From Acetobacter vaccinii (GTDB lineage: Bacteria; Pseudomonadota; Alphaproteobacteria; Acetobacterales; Acetobacteraceae), in contig NZ_CP043506.1 in NCBI RefSeq assembly GCF_008365315.1, positions 1,408,001-1,472,000 on the forward strand: a stretch of DNA of 64,000 bases. The letters are read 5' to 3'. Position 1 is the first letter of the stretch, and each line of letters starts with the position of its first letter. The notes below the pieces were generated by a model. It was not told where the DNA came from and made no database searches. It was given only the letters and a program-made list of their open reading frames with translations. The position numbers and the translations under genes are program-made. Shown one piece after another: positions 1-8,564 of this stretch.

Positions 1-733
1 CTCGCCCTTTGCAACAACCCAGGCGGCCTTTAATGCCTCGGTCGGCAATCTGACATCGGAAACGGATTGGAACTACGCCATTGGCTACCGCTATAATTCC
101 CACTTCATAAGCGGGAATGTTTACGCTTATCACACAGATTTTTCTAACAGGTTGCAGCAGATTTCAAGCGGTAGCCCTAACAACCCCTATACGGCCATCC
201 GCAATGTGGGTGGTGTGACCATGAATGGTGTGGATGCAGGCTTTGTGCTGCGGCCCGTCAAGGGGCTGCAACTGGCCAGCAGCATCAGCTATGACCACGC
301 AACCTATTCCGACAATGTGACATCCACCACAACGGCGGGCATTATCACCTACCCGGTCAAGGGCCAGCAGGTCGTGGCATACCCACGGCTGATGTACAAG
401 GGGCAGTTGTCCTACAGGTGGCGTGATGCGGAACTCCATGCTGATACGCAGTTTATCGGGCAACGTAACCTCAGCTACACAGGGGATGAGAAAGTTCCGT
501 CCTACTGGCTGACCAACGTTGGCGTGCGCTATGACCTGACACCGCTGCTTAACCGCGGCACGGCGGCGGGGATTATCAAAAATGCCTCGCTCGTTTTCAA
601 TGTCTATAACATTACCAACGAGCACTATATTGCCACCATGGGGCAGAACGGCTTTCCCATGCAGGGGGATTATCAGTCGGTCGTGCTGGGGGCGCCGCGC
701 CAGTATTTTGGCTCCATCCAGGCTGATTTCTGA
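1..733 (+). CDS. TonB-dependent outer membrane receptor, C-terminal part
   Basis: The frame is open from base 2, so the gene begins before the window and only about 243 C-terminal residues are present. They show the alternating aromatic and polar pattern of an outer membrane beta-barrel, including NYAIGYRYNS and FNVYNITNEHYI, and end in ADF with a terminal phenylalanine, which is typical of barrel proteins recognised by the Bam machinery. TonB-dependent receptors import siderophores or other scarce ligands across the outer membrane using TonB energy. The plug domain is outside the window, so the ligand cannot be guessed. A strong hairpin follows the stop codon. Confidence 0.85.
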   Translation, partial: SPFATTQAAFNASVGNLTSETDWNYAIGYRYNSHFISGNVYAYHTDFSNRLQQISSGSPNNPYTAIRNVGGVTMNGVDAGFVLRPVKGLQLASSISYDHATYSDNVTSTTTAGIITYPVKGQQVVAYPRLMYKGQLSYRWRDAELHADTQFIGQRNLSYTGDEKVPSYWLTNVGVRYDLTPLLNRGTAAGIIKNASLVFNVYNITNEHYIATMGQNGFPMQGDYQSVVLGAPRQYFGSIQADF

Positions 734-775
734 TAAAACAAACGCGGTTCCAAGGGTGTTTATGAAGTAATGTGC

Positions 776-809
776 ATGCTCCAGCCTGTCGCAAAGCAGG
801 CTGGAGCAT
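776..809 (+). terminator. Hairpin after the TonB receptor gene
   Basis: ATGCTCCAGCCTG at 776-788 pairs perfectly with CAGGCTGGAGCAT at 797-809 around an 8-base loop. It sits 42 bases after the receptor stop codon. There is no long T run, so it is a probable but not textbook Rho-independent terminator. Confidence 0.6.
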
Positions 810-942
810 TCCTGCGTTCTGAACGTTGTAAACATCCATCAGGAGGCGTGTGGACGCAGTGGCCAGGAAATGCTTTTGTCAGGCCCGTTGTAGGCCGCGC
901 TGCTGCTGTGGTGGCCGGTAAGCTGGGCGGTTGTGTCAGGCT

Positions 943-1293
943 ATGCTGTATTTTGTGTTCAAATCCGCCCTTTCGGGTGTGCTGATTGCTATTATCTCCA
1001 CGCTGGCACGGCGTTTTCCCGGTGTAGGGGCTCTTGTGGCCTCCCTGCCGCTACTGTCCGTGCTGGGCATGCTCTGGCTCTGGCGTGAAAGGCCAGACCC
1101 GGTCAACATGGCCGACCATGCGGCGGCAACATTCTGGTATGTGCTGCCATCACTGCCCATGTTTTTGCTGATCCCCTTCCTGCTGCGGCGGGGTGTCAGC
1201 TTCTGGATAGCGTTGACATCAGGCTGCTGTCTGACTGTCGTGCTCTATTTGTTAATGACATGGATCGGCCCGCGTTTTGGCCTTAAATTATAG
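943..1293 (+). CDS. DUF3147 family small membrane protein
   Basis: This 116-residue protein is almost entirely hydrophobic, with about four membrane segments starting at MLYFVFKSALSG. The pattern FKSALSG...ARRFPGVGALVASLPLLSVL, glycine-rich between the first two helices, is the one I associate with DUF3147 inner membrane proteins of unknown function. The ATG at 943 is preferred over a TTG twelve bases earlier because it starts directly at the first helix. The gene stands alone between the receptor and gcd and is flanked by a 13-base direct repeat. No function is proposed. Confidence 0.65.
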   Translation: MLYFVFKSALSGVLIAIISTLARRFPGVGALVASLPLLSVLGMLWLWRERPDPVNMADHAAATFWYVLPSLPMFLLIPFLLRRGVSFWIALTSGCCLTVVLYLLMTWIGPRFGLKL

Positions 1294-1927
1294 GCTCCTG
1301 CGGGGTACCGCACGGCGGGTTCTGTTAAGGTTGTAAACATCCGCCTGTTTGCAAATGTCACGTGTAAATCAGTATTTGCAACCCATAGTGGTGGGGCTGT
1401 TATGCAGTGCCGCGTTTTGCAAACCGCGCCTGCAAAATGGTGCGCAGGGGGCCTGGGATCGTCTCCGGGTTGCGGGGTTGAGTCTGCGGACAAGAGTAGC
1501 CGGTTCAGATGTATTGTCTTTGTTATAACAAAGAAAGCGCAATATTCGTTTGATTTTAGGTGTGCCTCTTTTTGTGGTCGCATTGTCAGGATGAGCGCAC
1601 GGTACCTGCGACCGGGTTGCATTAACTGCATGACAGGGCAGCGCCTACTGCCAGTCGCGCATGCCATCATGGAGCGGGCAGGGGCCCCAGCGGTGGGCAG
1701 CAGATGGGTTGGCGTAGTCCTGTAAACTTTCTTCTGTTGTCAGCAGTTACGCCTAAAGCCTGTTGTGGGTGGGGCAGGTGGTGGTACCCATGACTGTGCG
1801 TGTGCGCACATAGTTTTTATGGTGCGTTACAGGGTGGATTTGTGGCCATAATGCGGCGTAAGGCTTGCGGTGTTGTAACAAGTGTTCAACAACGCAGCGC
1901 AGAACCGACGTTTATGGAGTCACAGGT
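1294..1927. other. Long upstream region of gcd
   Basis: These 634 bases carry no convincing gene; the open frame at 1402-1725 has no ribosome site and an unnatural Cys/Arg-rich composition. The region holds one copy of GTTGTAAACATCC (1330-1342) and a perfect 18-base palindrome (1517-1534). It is long enough for complex control of gcd. No clear -35/-10 pair was identified. Confidence 0.5.
1517..1534. promoter_or_regulatory. Perfect 18-base palindrome, candidate operator upstream of gcd
   Basis: TCTTTGTTATAACAAAGA is identical to its own reverse complement. It lies 394 bases before the gcd start in otherwise unstructured DNA. Such a palindrome without a loop suits a dimeric repressor or activator better than an RNA hairpin. 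The binding protein is unknown. Confidence 0.4.
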
Positions 1928-4357
1928 ATGAGTGAAACTATACCAATACCCGAAAGACGGGGGCTTAAGGACGCCTACCGGCTTCTTGTTGCTCTTGTTA
2001 CCGCTGTTGTGGGCCTGGCCCTTATTTATGGCGGTATCAAGCTGGCTATGCTGGGTGGATCGCTGTACTACCTTCTGGCTGGTCTGGCGTACGCGCTTGT
2101 AGCCGTTCTTTTCGCGCTCCGGAAAACCCTGTCTTTTGTGGTTTCCGTGGCTATTTTTGCCGCCACCTTTGTGTGGGCGCTGTTTGACACGCCGGAATTC
2201 GGCTTCTGGGCGCTGCTGCCGCGTCTGGTTGTCCCGGCAATTCTGTTTGCTCTGGGCCTGTGGGCTGCTGCAACCCTGCCTGCGCTGTCGCGCGGCGTGC
2301 GCCGTGGCAGTGTTATTGGCGGGCTTGGGCTGACAGGCGCGCTGCTGGCCACACTGGCCGAGGCCTTTGTGCCCCACGGGCAGGTGCGTAACCCGTACGA
2401 CGCCACAAAGCCGGAAACTGTTGCCAAGGCTGACGTGCCGGATGACTGGGCCTATTACGCCCGTAACGAGCACGGCACCCGCTATGTGCCCTATACCCAG
2501 ATCACACCTGAAAACGTCGGTAAGCTGAAGGTCGCCTGGACCTATCGCACCGGGCGGCGCGTGTCTGGCCCCGGCGCGGGTGTTGACGAAAACACGCCCC
2601 AGCAGGTTGGCAACGTGCTGTATTCCTGCACGCCCGAAGACCTGATTACGGCGCTGGATGTTGATACCGGCAAGCCGCTGTGGAAGTTTGACCCGCACGC
2701 CCACACCGCCGAGCATGTGACATGCCGTGGCGTTGGGTATTACGACGTTGACAAAGACCCCACCCTGACGGCCGAGGAAAAGGCAGCAGACCCGCAGGCA
2801 CCGTGCCGCCAGAGCATTCTGGTATCCAGTGTTGATGCGCGCTTCTTTGCTCTGGATGCCCATACCGGCAAGACCTGCCCGCGTTTTGGCACCGACGGCT
2901 TTGTTGACCTCAAGCCCCGCATGGGACCGACGGAAAACGGCAAGCGTTACCACCCCACCTCTGTCCCTGTTGTCATGGGGCATACGGCTGTTATTGGTGG
3001 CTGGGTGCGTGACATTGTGCATGGCGAACCCTCTGGCGTTGTGCGCGCTTACGACGTACGCACCGGGGCGCTGGCCTGGGCATGGGATGTGGGCGACCCG
3101 GACAACGCCAACGCAGCCGACCCGCAGAAAGACTACACGTTGGAAACCCCCAACGTCTGGACTATTCCGACCTATGACCGTGAGCTGAACCTGGTCTATC
3201 TGCCCACCGGCAACGGCCCGCCTGACTACTGGGGTGGTGACCGCGACGCGGTGAAGGACAAGTTCGGTGCAGCCATTGTTGCGGTCGATGCCTCGACCGG
3301 TAAAACCAAGTGGGTCTTCCAGACCGTCCATCATGACGTGTGGGACTATGACCTGCCGTCCCAGCCTGTGCTGTATGATGTGACAAACGCCAAGGGCGAA
3401 GTTGTTCCCGCACTGATCCAGACCACAAAGACTGGCAACATCTTTGTTGTGGACCGCCGCACGGGTGAGCCCGTGGCCGATGTGCAGGAAAAGCCGGTTG
3501 CAACGCAGCCTGCTGCCCAGGGTGAACGTCTGTCCCCCACGCAGCCGTTCTCGGTTGGCATGCCGCTGATCGGGGCCGACCCGCTGACGGAACGCTCCAT
3601 GTGGGGCATCAGCACCTTTGACCAGCTGTACTGCCGTATCATGTTCAAGGACTCGGTGTATGAAGGCGCCTTCACCCCGCCGGGTGAAAAGCCGTATATC
3701 GAATATCCCAGCCTTCTGGGCGGCATGAACTGGGGCGGTGTGTCCATCGACGAAGCCCGCGGCCTGATGTTTGTCAACGACATGCGCATCCCCCTGCGTA
3801 TGATGCTGGTGAACGCAGCCAATGCTGGCAAATACAAGATCTCGATGGATGAGGTCCCCGGCTTCATGGGCACGCTGCGCCCGCAGGTTGCTGGTCCTTA
3901 CCGTGGGGTGCGCATTGATATCCTGCAGTCCCCGCTGGAAATTCCGTGCAACACACCGCCGTTCGGGACCATGAACGCCATCGACCTGCACACCAAGAAA
4001 GTGCTGTGGCAGGTGCCGCTTGGCACGGTGCAGGATACTGGCCCCATGGGTATGAAAACCCGTATGCCGGTGCCGCTTGGTCTGCCCACACTGGGTGGCC
4101 CCACGGCGACAGCATCTGGTCTGGTGTTCTTCTCCGGTACGCAGGACTACTACCTGCGCGCTCTGAACTCCCTGACGGGTGAGGAAGTCTGGAAGGCACG
4201 CCTGCCAGTGGGTGCACCTGCTGCACCGCTCATTTACCGTTCGCCCCGTACGGGTAAGGAATATGTGGTCATTTCCGCAGGTGGCATGAGCCACTCGCCG
4301 GATGTGGGTGACTATGTCATTGCCTACACCCTGCCCGACGGCGAAGCCTCTCACTAA
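1928..4357 (+). CDS. gcd: Membrane-bound PQQ-dependent glucose dehydrogenase
   Basis: The enzyme oxidises D-glucose to glucono-delta-lactone on the periplasmic side of the inner membrane and passes electrons to ubiquinone. The 809-residue product has five hydrophobic helices in its first 145 residues, then a periplasmic PQQ beta-propeller with repeated tryptophan-containing blades (WAYYARNEHGTRY, LKVAWTYRTGR, GGMNWGGVSID). Length and layout match Gluconobacter and E. coli Gcd. The ATG at 1928 is chosen because GGAG ends 8 bases upstream and the product then starts MSETIPIPERRG, while the frame 21 codons further up looks non-coding. The gene is monocistronic, with hairpins behind it. In acetic acid bacteria this enzyme carries most glucose oxidation. 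Confidence 0.96.
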   Translation: MSETIPIPERRGLKDAYRLLVALVTAVVGLALIYGGIKLAMLGGSLYYLLAGLAYALVAVLFALRKTLSFVVSVAIFAATFVWALFDTPEFGFWALLPRLVVPAILFALGLWAAATLPALSRGVRRGSVIGGLGLTGALLATLAEAFVPHGQVRNPYDATKPETVAKADVPDDWAYYARNEHGTRYVPYTQITPENVGKLKVAWTYRTGRRVSGPGAGVDENTPQQVGNVLYSCTPEDLITALDVDTGKPLWKFDPHAHTAEHVTCRGVGYYDVDKDPTLTAEEKAADPQAPCRQSILVSSVDARFFALDAHTGKTCPRFGTDGFVDLKPRMGPTENGKRYHPTSVPVVMGHTAVIGGWVRDIVHGEPSGVVRAYDVRTGALAWAWDVGDPDNANAADPQKDYTLETPNVWTIPTYDRELNLVYLPTGNGPPDYWGGDRDAVKDKFGAAIVAVDASTGKTKWVFQTVHHDVWDYDLPSQPVLYDVTNAKGEVVPALIQTTKTGNIFVVDRRTGEPVADVQEKPVATQPAAQGERLSPTQPFSVGMPLIGADPLTERSMWGISTFDQLYCRIMFKDSVYEGAFTPPGEKPYIEYPSLLGGMNWGGVSIDEARGLMFVNDMRIPLRMMLVNAANAGKYKISMDEVPGFMGTLRPQVAGPYRGVRIDILQSPLEIPCNTPPFGTMNAIDLHTKKVLWQVPLGTVQDTGPMGMKTRMPVPLGLPTLGGPTATASGLVFFSGTQDYYLRALNSLTGEEVWKARLPVGAPAAPLIYRSPRTGKEYVVISAGGMSHSPDVGDYVIAYTLPDGEASH

Positions 4358-4370
4358 GAGGCAGCCTTGG

Positions 4371-4431
4371 CCCTGCTGGCGCGATAACCGTTGCCAGCGG
4401 GGTTGGTGGGTGTGACGTGGTCATACCCACC
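4371..4431 (+). terminator. Two consecutive hairpins between gcd and the pirin gene
   Basis: CCCTGCTGGC (4371-4380) pairs with GCCAGCGGGG (4393-4402), one G-U pair. GGTGGGTGTGAC (4405-4416) pairs with GTCATACCCACC (4420-4431), one G-U pair. The two genes converge here, so the structures probably stop transcription from both sides. Confidence 0.6.
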
Positions 4432-4458
4432 GGCTTTGGGGCCGCAGCCCCATCCCGC

Positions 4459-5163
4459 TTAGACCGGGAGAGTATCAACCAGAACGATCTCACTGTCCTC
4501 CAGCGCGTGGACACTCAGGATTTCGGTCTGTGACAGTGCTGCGCCATCCCGTTCCCCCACACGTTGCCCTTCTATCAGCACGGCCCCTTTGGCCGGAACC
4601 AGATAGCCCAGGCGTTGCGCGCCCAGCGGGTACTCCACGGTCTGCCCTTTCTTGAGGGTCGCCCCGACAACGCGGCTGTTGGAGTGAATACGCAGGGCAT
4701 CCGTATCGGCCTCAAAACCCGAAGCCAGCGTGACAAACTGCCCCGCCCGATCAGCACCGGGGAATGCGTGCGTGCCCCAGGACGGAGCATGGCCGCGCCG
4801 GTCGGGCAGAAGCCAGATCTGGAAAATACGGGTTGTGTCGCTTTCCTTGTTGAACTCGCTGTGGACAATACCTGTCCCAGCCGACATCACCTGCACATCA
4901 CCGGCCAGGGTCCGGCCGATGTTGCCCATGCTGTCCTGGTGGGTAATCGCGCCGTCACGCACATAGGTAATAATTTCCATATCCTTGTGCGGGTGAGCGC
5001 CAAACCCCTTGCCGGGGGCGATTGTGTCGTCATTCCAGACCCGCAGCGCCCCCCAGTGGACATGGGCGGGGTCGTAATAATCCGCGAAGGAAAAGTGGTG
5101 CCGGGCGTCCAGCCAGCCGTGGTCGGCATGGCCAAGGGCGGTAAAAGGGCGAAGGGTGATCAT
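4459..5163 (-). CDS. Pirin family protein (bicupin)
   Basis: The 234-residue product has the pirin signature: an N-terminal cupin with the metal-binding stretch GAHPHKDMEIITYV near residue 58, followed by HQDSMGN and GTGIVHSEFN, then a weaker C-terminal cupin. Bacterial members such as YhhW are metal-dependent quercetin dioxygenases or redox-sensing proteins; the true substrate is unknown here. The gene is divergent from a LysR regulator 126 bases away, a common arrangement in which the regulator controls the pirin gene. Start and length match the family. Confidence 0.88.
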   Translation of the reverse strand: MITLRPFTALGHADHGWLDARHHFSFADYYDPAHVHWGALRVWNDDTIAPGKGFGAHPHKDMEIITYVRDGAITHQDSMGNIGRTLAGDVQVMSAGTGIVHSEFNKESDTTRIFQIWLLPDRRGHAPSWGTHAFPGADRAGQFVTLASGFEADTDALRIHSNSRVVGATLKKGQTVEYPLGAQRLGYLVPAKGAVLIEGQRVGERDGAALSQTEILSVHALEDSEIVLVDTLPV

Positions 5164-5235
5164 GCTGTTGTTTCCCTGATGGAGACTGTCTGGGAAAACC
5201 CTAACGCGGGCATATGTGGTATAAAACAGAATTGG

Positions 5236-5254
5236 TGGAAATCTATTGTTTCCA
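5236..5254. promoter_or_regulatory. Palindrome in the pirin/LysR divergent promoter
   Basis: TGGAAA and TTTCCA are exact inverted repeats separated by 7 bases, in the 126-base gap between the two divergent genes. Size and T-N11-A shape fit a LysR-type regulator site, probably for the adjacent regulator. Confidence 0.5.
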
Positions 5255-5289
5255 TTTGTGATGTTTAAGGGCAGGAAAGGTAACAGGGC

Positions 5290-6204
5290 ATGTCCATGCG
5301 GCTACCGGATTTTGAAGGATGGGCCATTTTTGCAAAGGTGGCGGAATGTGGCTCCTTCGCCCGTGCGGCGGACGAGGTGCAACTGTCCCGGCCTACCGTG
5401 TCCAAGGCCGTGTCGCGGCTGGAGCAGACATTGGGTGTCGCCCTGTTCAACCGGACATCGCGCCAGTTGTCGCTGACGGAGGAGGGGCGCGCTTTGCTGG
5501 GCCACGCCAGCCGTATGCTGGGGGCTGCCCAGTCGGCGGAGACCGAAGCCATGGAAGGCACAGCCCGCCTGTCCGGCCCGATCCGTCTGGCGGCCCCGAT
5601 GTGCTTTGGCGTGCATCATGTGGCCCCTTTGCTGCCCGCCTTCCTCCGCCAGTATCCCGGGATCGACATTCTGGCGGATTTTAGCGACACGGCGGTGGAC
5701 CTGGTGGCCGACGGGTTTGATCTTGCGCTCAGAATTGCATCGCTGGCGGATTCCTCGCTGCGCGCGCGCAAGCTATGTCCGGTCAGGCTGCTGCTTGTGG
5801 CCGCCCCGTTCTGGCTGGCAGAGGTCGGGCGGCCCCAGCACCCGCGTGATCTGGTGGGGCGCAAGGGGTTTGTGTACACCAACACCGCAGCCCCCGGCAC
5901 CCTGCGCTTTCAGCACGGGCAGACAGGGGAGGATTTTGTGCTGTCGCAGGCAGCGCGCATGCGCTCAAACAATGCCGAGGCCTTTTTACCCGTCCTGCGT
6001 GAGGGCCTGGGCTACGGCCTGTTTCCGGCCTTTATGGTCCATAGCGCCCTGATGGCGGGGGAGGTTGAGGTTATTCTGCCCGACTGGCAGGTGGCCTCCA
6101 TTGCGCTGTACCTTGTGACACCACCCAGCCCGCTGCGTTCGGCCAGGGTTAATGTTTTCATGAACTATCTGACCGACCGTTTTCTGGCTCCCACCTGGCT
6201 CTGA
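5290..6204 (+). CDS. LysR family transcriptional regulator
   Basis: The product has 304 residues. A helix-turn-helix occupies residues 1-65 (FAKVAECGSFARAADEVQLSRPTVSKAVSRLE, shown in parts: SFARAAD, SRPTVSKAVSRLE), followed by a LysR substrate-binding domain (GPIRLAAPMCFG, DLALRIASLADSSL). The DLALRI motif is typical of the CrgA/AaeR-like group. AGGAAAGG at 5273-5280 supports the ATG at 5290; an ATG six bases later is also possible. It faces the pirin gene across a short palindromic promoter, so it probably regulates that gene and itself. The inducer is unknown. Confidence 0.9.
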   Translation: MSMRLPDFEGWAIFAKVAECGSFARAADEVQLSRPTVSKAVSRLEQTLGVALFNRTSRQLSLTEEGRALLGHASRMLGAAQSAETEAMEGTARLSGPIRLAAPMCFGVHHVAPLLPAFLRQYPGIDILADFSDTAVDLVADGFDLALRIASLADSSLRARKLCPVRLLLVAAPFWLAEVGRPQHPRDLVGRKGFVYTNTAAPGTLRFQHGQTGEDFVLSQAARMRSNNAEAFLPVLREGLGYGLFPAFMVHSALMAGEVEVILPDWQVASIALYLVTPPSPLRSARVNVFMNYLTDRFLAPTWL

Positions 6205-6315
6205 CAGGGCAGCAGGAGGCACAGATGGGCGTAAGTCCTGTGCTGGACATAATTTTTTCATTCTGTGGTTCTATGCTATGGAAAGACCCACTTATTCACA
6301 AGTTCAGAGACAATA

Positions 6316-7374
6316 ATGCGTATTTTATTAACAGGGGGCTGCGGTTTTATCGGCTCCGCCGTGGTCCGCCATATCATTCGGGATACCGAACATACTGTTC
6401 TGAACGTGGACTGCATGACCTATGCGGCCTCCCCCGAAACGGTGGAAGGGGCCGCCGCCAGCAGCCGCTACAAATTTTCCCAGACCAATATTCTTGACAC
6501 TCCGGCGCTGGATGCCCTGTTTGCCTCCTTCCAGCCCGATGCGGTCATGCATCTGGCAGCAGAAAGCCACGTAGACCGCTCCATCGACGGGCCGGGCGTG
6601 TTTGTCCAGACCAACGTTGTGGGCACCTGCTCCTTGCTGGATGCCGCCCGTCGTTACTGGCTGGGGCTGGACAAGGCGGGGCAGAAGGCGTTCCGCTTCC
6701 ATCATATTTCCACCGATGAAGTGTTCGGTGCGCTGGAAATGGGCGATCCGCCGTTTAACGAAAGCACTCCCTACGACCCGCGCAGCCCGTATTCTGCCAG
6801 CAAGGCGGCGTCCGACCATTTTGTGCGGGCCTGGTACCATACCTATGGTCTGCCGACCTTTGTGACCAACACCACCAACAACTACGGTGTGTGGCACTTC
6901 CCCGAAAAGCTGATCCCGCTGGTGACGATCAACGCCATCGAGGGCAAGGAATTGCCGGTTTATGGCACGGGTGAGAACGTGCGTGACTGGCTGTTTGTGG
7001 ATGACCACGCCGTAGCACTGGTCAAGGCGGTGGAACAGGGCCAGCCGGGCGAGACCTACGCCATTGGTGCCCGCCAGCCGCGCAGCAATATTGAGGTGGT
7101 GCGTGCCATCTGCTCCGTGCTGGATGAGCTGGTGCCCGACGCTGCAGGCCCGCGTGAGCGCCTGATCCGCTTTGTGACGGACCGTCCCGGGCATGATTTC
7201 CGTTACGAAATCGACCCCTCCCACGCCGAGCAGGCACTGGGCTGGAAGGCGGAACATACGTTTGAAAGCGGCATCCGTCGTACCGTGCAGTGGTATCTGG
7301 ACAACCGGAACTGGTGGGAGGGTATTCGGGCCCGCCGCTATACCGGCCAGCGGCTGGGTGCGGCTGCGTCGTAA
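6316..7374 (+). CDS. rfbB: dTDP-glucose 4,6-dehydratase
   Basis: The enzyme converts dTDP-glucose to dTDP-4-keto-6-deoxyglucose in dTDP-L-rhamnose synthesis. The 352-residue protein starts MRILLTGGCGFIGSA, an NAD-binding Rossmann motif, and carries the STDEVFG catalytic block and the active-site YSASK motif followed by SDHFVRAW. The ATG at 6316 is chosen because it opens directly at the Rossmann strand; the 17 codons before it are not family-like. rfbD follows 162 bases later. The partners rfbA and rfbC are not in the window. Confidence 0.95.
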   Translation: MRILLTGGCGFIGSAVVRHIIRDTEHTVLNVDCMTYAASPETVEGAAASSRYKFSQTNILDTPALDALFASFQPDAVMHLAAESHVDRSIDGPGVFVQTNVVGTCSLLDAARRYWLGLDKAGQKAFRFHHISTDEVFGALEMGDPPFNESTPYDPRSPYSASKAASDHFVRAWYHTYGLPTFVTNTTNNYGVWHFPEKLIPLVTINAIEGKELPVYGTGENVRDWLFVDDHAVALVKAVEQGQPGETYAIGARQPRSNIEVVRAICSVLDELVPDAAGPRERLIRFVTDRPGHDFRYEIDPSHAEQALGWKAEHTFESGIRRTVQWYLDNRNWWEGIRARRYTGQRLGAAAS

Positions 7375-7388
7375 GCCCCCTTTGCCCC

Positions 7389-7412
7389 GGTCTGCGGCAT
7401 ACGCGGCAGACC
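7389..7412 (+). terminator. Hairpin between rfbB and rfbD
   Basis: GGTCTGC (7389-7395) pairs with GCAGACC (7406-7412), 14 bases after the rfbB stop. No T run follows. It may be a weak terminator or an RNA-stabilising element separating the two rhamnose genes. Confidence 0.4.
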
Positions 7413-7536
7413 ATGCGGGGTGGGTGCGGCCCATAAGGGACAATTGCCCCACCCCGGATAACGCTTTTGCTTGAAATCAGGTGGGCAGGACACAGCTTTC
7501 CAGCGCGAAAGCCCCGCCCCGTATAGACAGGGAATA

Positions 7537-8448
7537 ATGGGGATGACGACACTGTCCGCGCAGGGCAAGCCTGTTCTGGTGATCGGAGGGGAGGGGCAAC
7601 TGGCCCTGTCTCTGGCGCATCTGGGTGGGCCGCGTATCCATCGGGTTGGCAGGCCGGTTCTGGATTTTGACCGCCTGGAAACACTGGATGCCGCCGTGGC
7701 AGAGGTTGCACCCTGTGCCGTTGTGAACGCCGCCGCATGGACCGCTGTGGACCTTGCGGAAAGTGAGGCCGAAGCCGCAGCCCGTGCCAATACCGCAGGC
7801 CCCCAGCGGCTGGCTGAACTGTGCGCGGCGCGTGGCATCCCCTTTATACATGTCTCGACCGACTATGTTTTCAGCGGTGACAAAGGCGCACCCTATCTGG
7901 AGACAGACCCCATTTCCCCCCGGACGGTGTATGGTCGCACCAAGGCGGAGGGAGAGGCCGCAGTGCTGGCAGCCTGCCCGCAGAGCATTATCCTGCGGAC
8001 ATCGTGGGTCTATTCGGCTTATGGGCGCAATTTTGTGCGTACCATGCTGAATGCAGGGGCCAAGAACCCGAGCCTGCGCGTTGTGGGCGACCAGCAGGGC
8101 AACCCCACCAGTGCGGAAGACCTGGCCAGCGCCATTCTGTCCATTCTGGGCACGATTGAAGCGGGCGGCTGGAAGGAAGACTACGCAGGCATCTACCACG
8201 CCTGTGGCACGGGCGATGCTACATGGCACGACCTTGCCGTGGCCGCCTTGCAGGACGCCGTGGCTTATGGGCAGGCCATGCCCGAAGTGACTGCCATCCG
8301 TACCGAGGACTGGCCAACTCCGGCCCACCGGCCTGCTGACTCCCGCATGAATACTGACAAGCTGTACCGCGTTTTTGGTGTGCGCCTGCCCCAGTGGCGG
8401 GAGAGTGTGCACCATGTTGTGCAGCAGTTGCTGGCGCAGCCTGCCTGA
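7537..8448 (+). CDS. rfbD: dTDP-4-dehydrorhamnose reductase
   Basis: This enzyme performs the last step to dTDP-L-rhamnose. The 303-residue product has an N-terminal nucleotide-binding motif (VIGGEGQLALSL), NAAAWTAVDLAE, STDYVFSGD and the catalytic YGRTK motif, all as in RmlD. The start is ATG 7537 or ATG 7543; the AGGGA at 7528-7532 is nearer the ideal distance for 7543, so the first two residues are uncertain. It lies in line with rfbB. The rhamnose made here would feed lipopolysaccharide or capsule. Confidence 0.94.
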   Translation: MGMTTLSAQGKPVLVIGGEGQLALSLAHLGGPRIHRVGRPVLDFDRLETLDAAVAEVAPCAVVNAAAWTAVDLAESEAEAAARANTAGPQRLAELCAARGIPFIHVSTDYVFSGDKGAPYLETDPISPRTVYGRTKAEGEAAVLAACPQSIILRTSWVYSAYGRNFVRTMLNAGAKNPSLRVVGDQQGNPTSAEDLASAILSILGTIEAGGWKEDYAGIYHACGTGDATWHDLAVAALQDAVAYGQAMPEVTAIRTEDWPTPAHRPADSRMNTDKLYRVFGVRLPQWRESVHHVVQQLLAQPA

Positions 8449-8471
8449 ACAGGGTGATCTATCGGCAGGCT

Positions 8472-8501
8472 TCCGTGCTGGGTAAGGATATTCAGCACGG
8501 A
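8472..8501 (+). terminator. Terminator after rfbD
   Basis: TCCGTGCTG (8472-8480) pairs perfectly with CAGCACGGA (8493-8501) around a 12-base loop. The structure lies 23 bases after the rfbD stop and before the oppositely directed metR. Confidence 0.55.
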
Positions 8502-8564
8502 TGTTTGTCTTCTGGGCAAGCAGGGCTGCTTGTTTAAAATCGAGAGGTGTTTTTTAAAGTTGTG

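Noticed and set aside
1402..1725. Frame of 107 codons upstream of gcd
   Set aside because: No ribosome site, Cys- and Arg-rich content without domains, and it covers the likely promoter region and the palindrome.
1886..4354. 822-residue open frame opposite gcd
   Set aside because: It mirrors gcd exactly, has no ribosome site and is rich in His, Arg and Gly, the usual shadow of a GC-rich gene.
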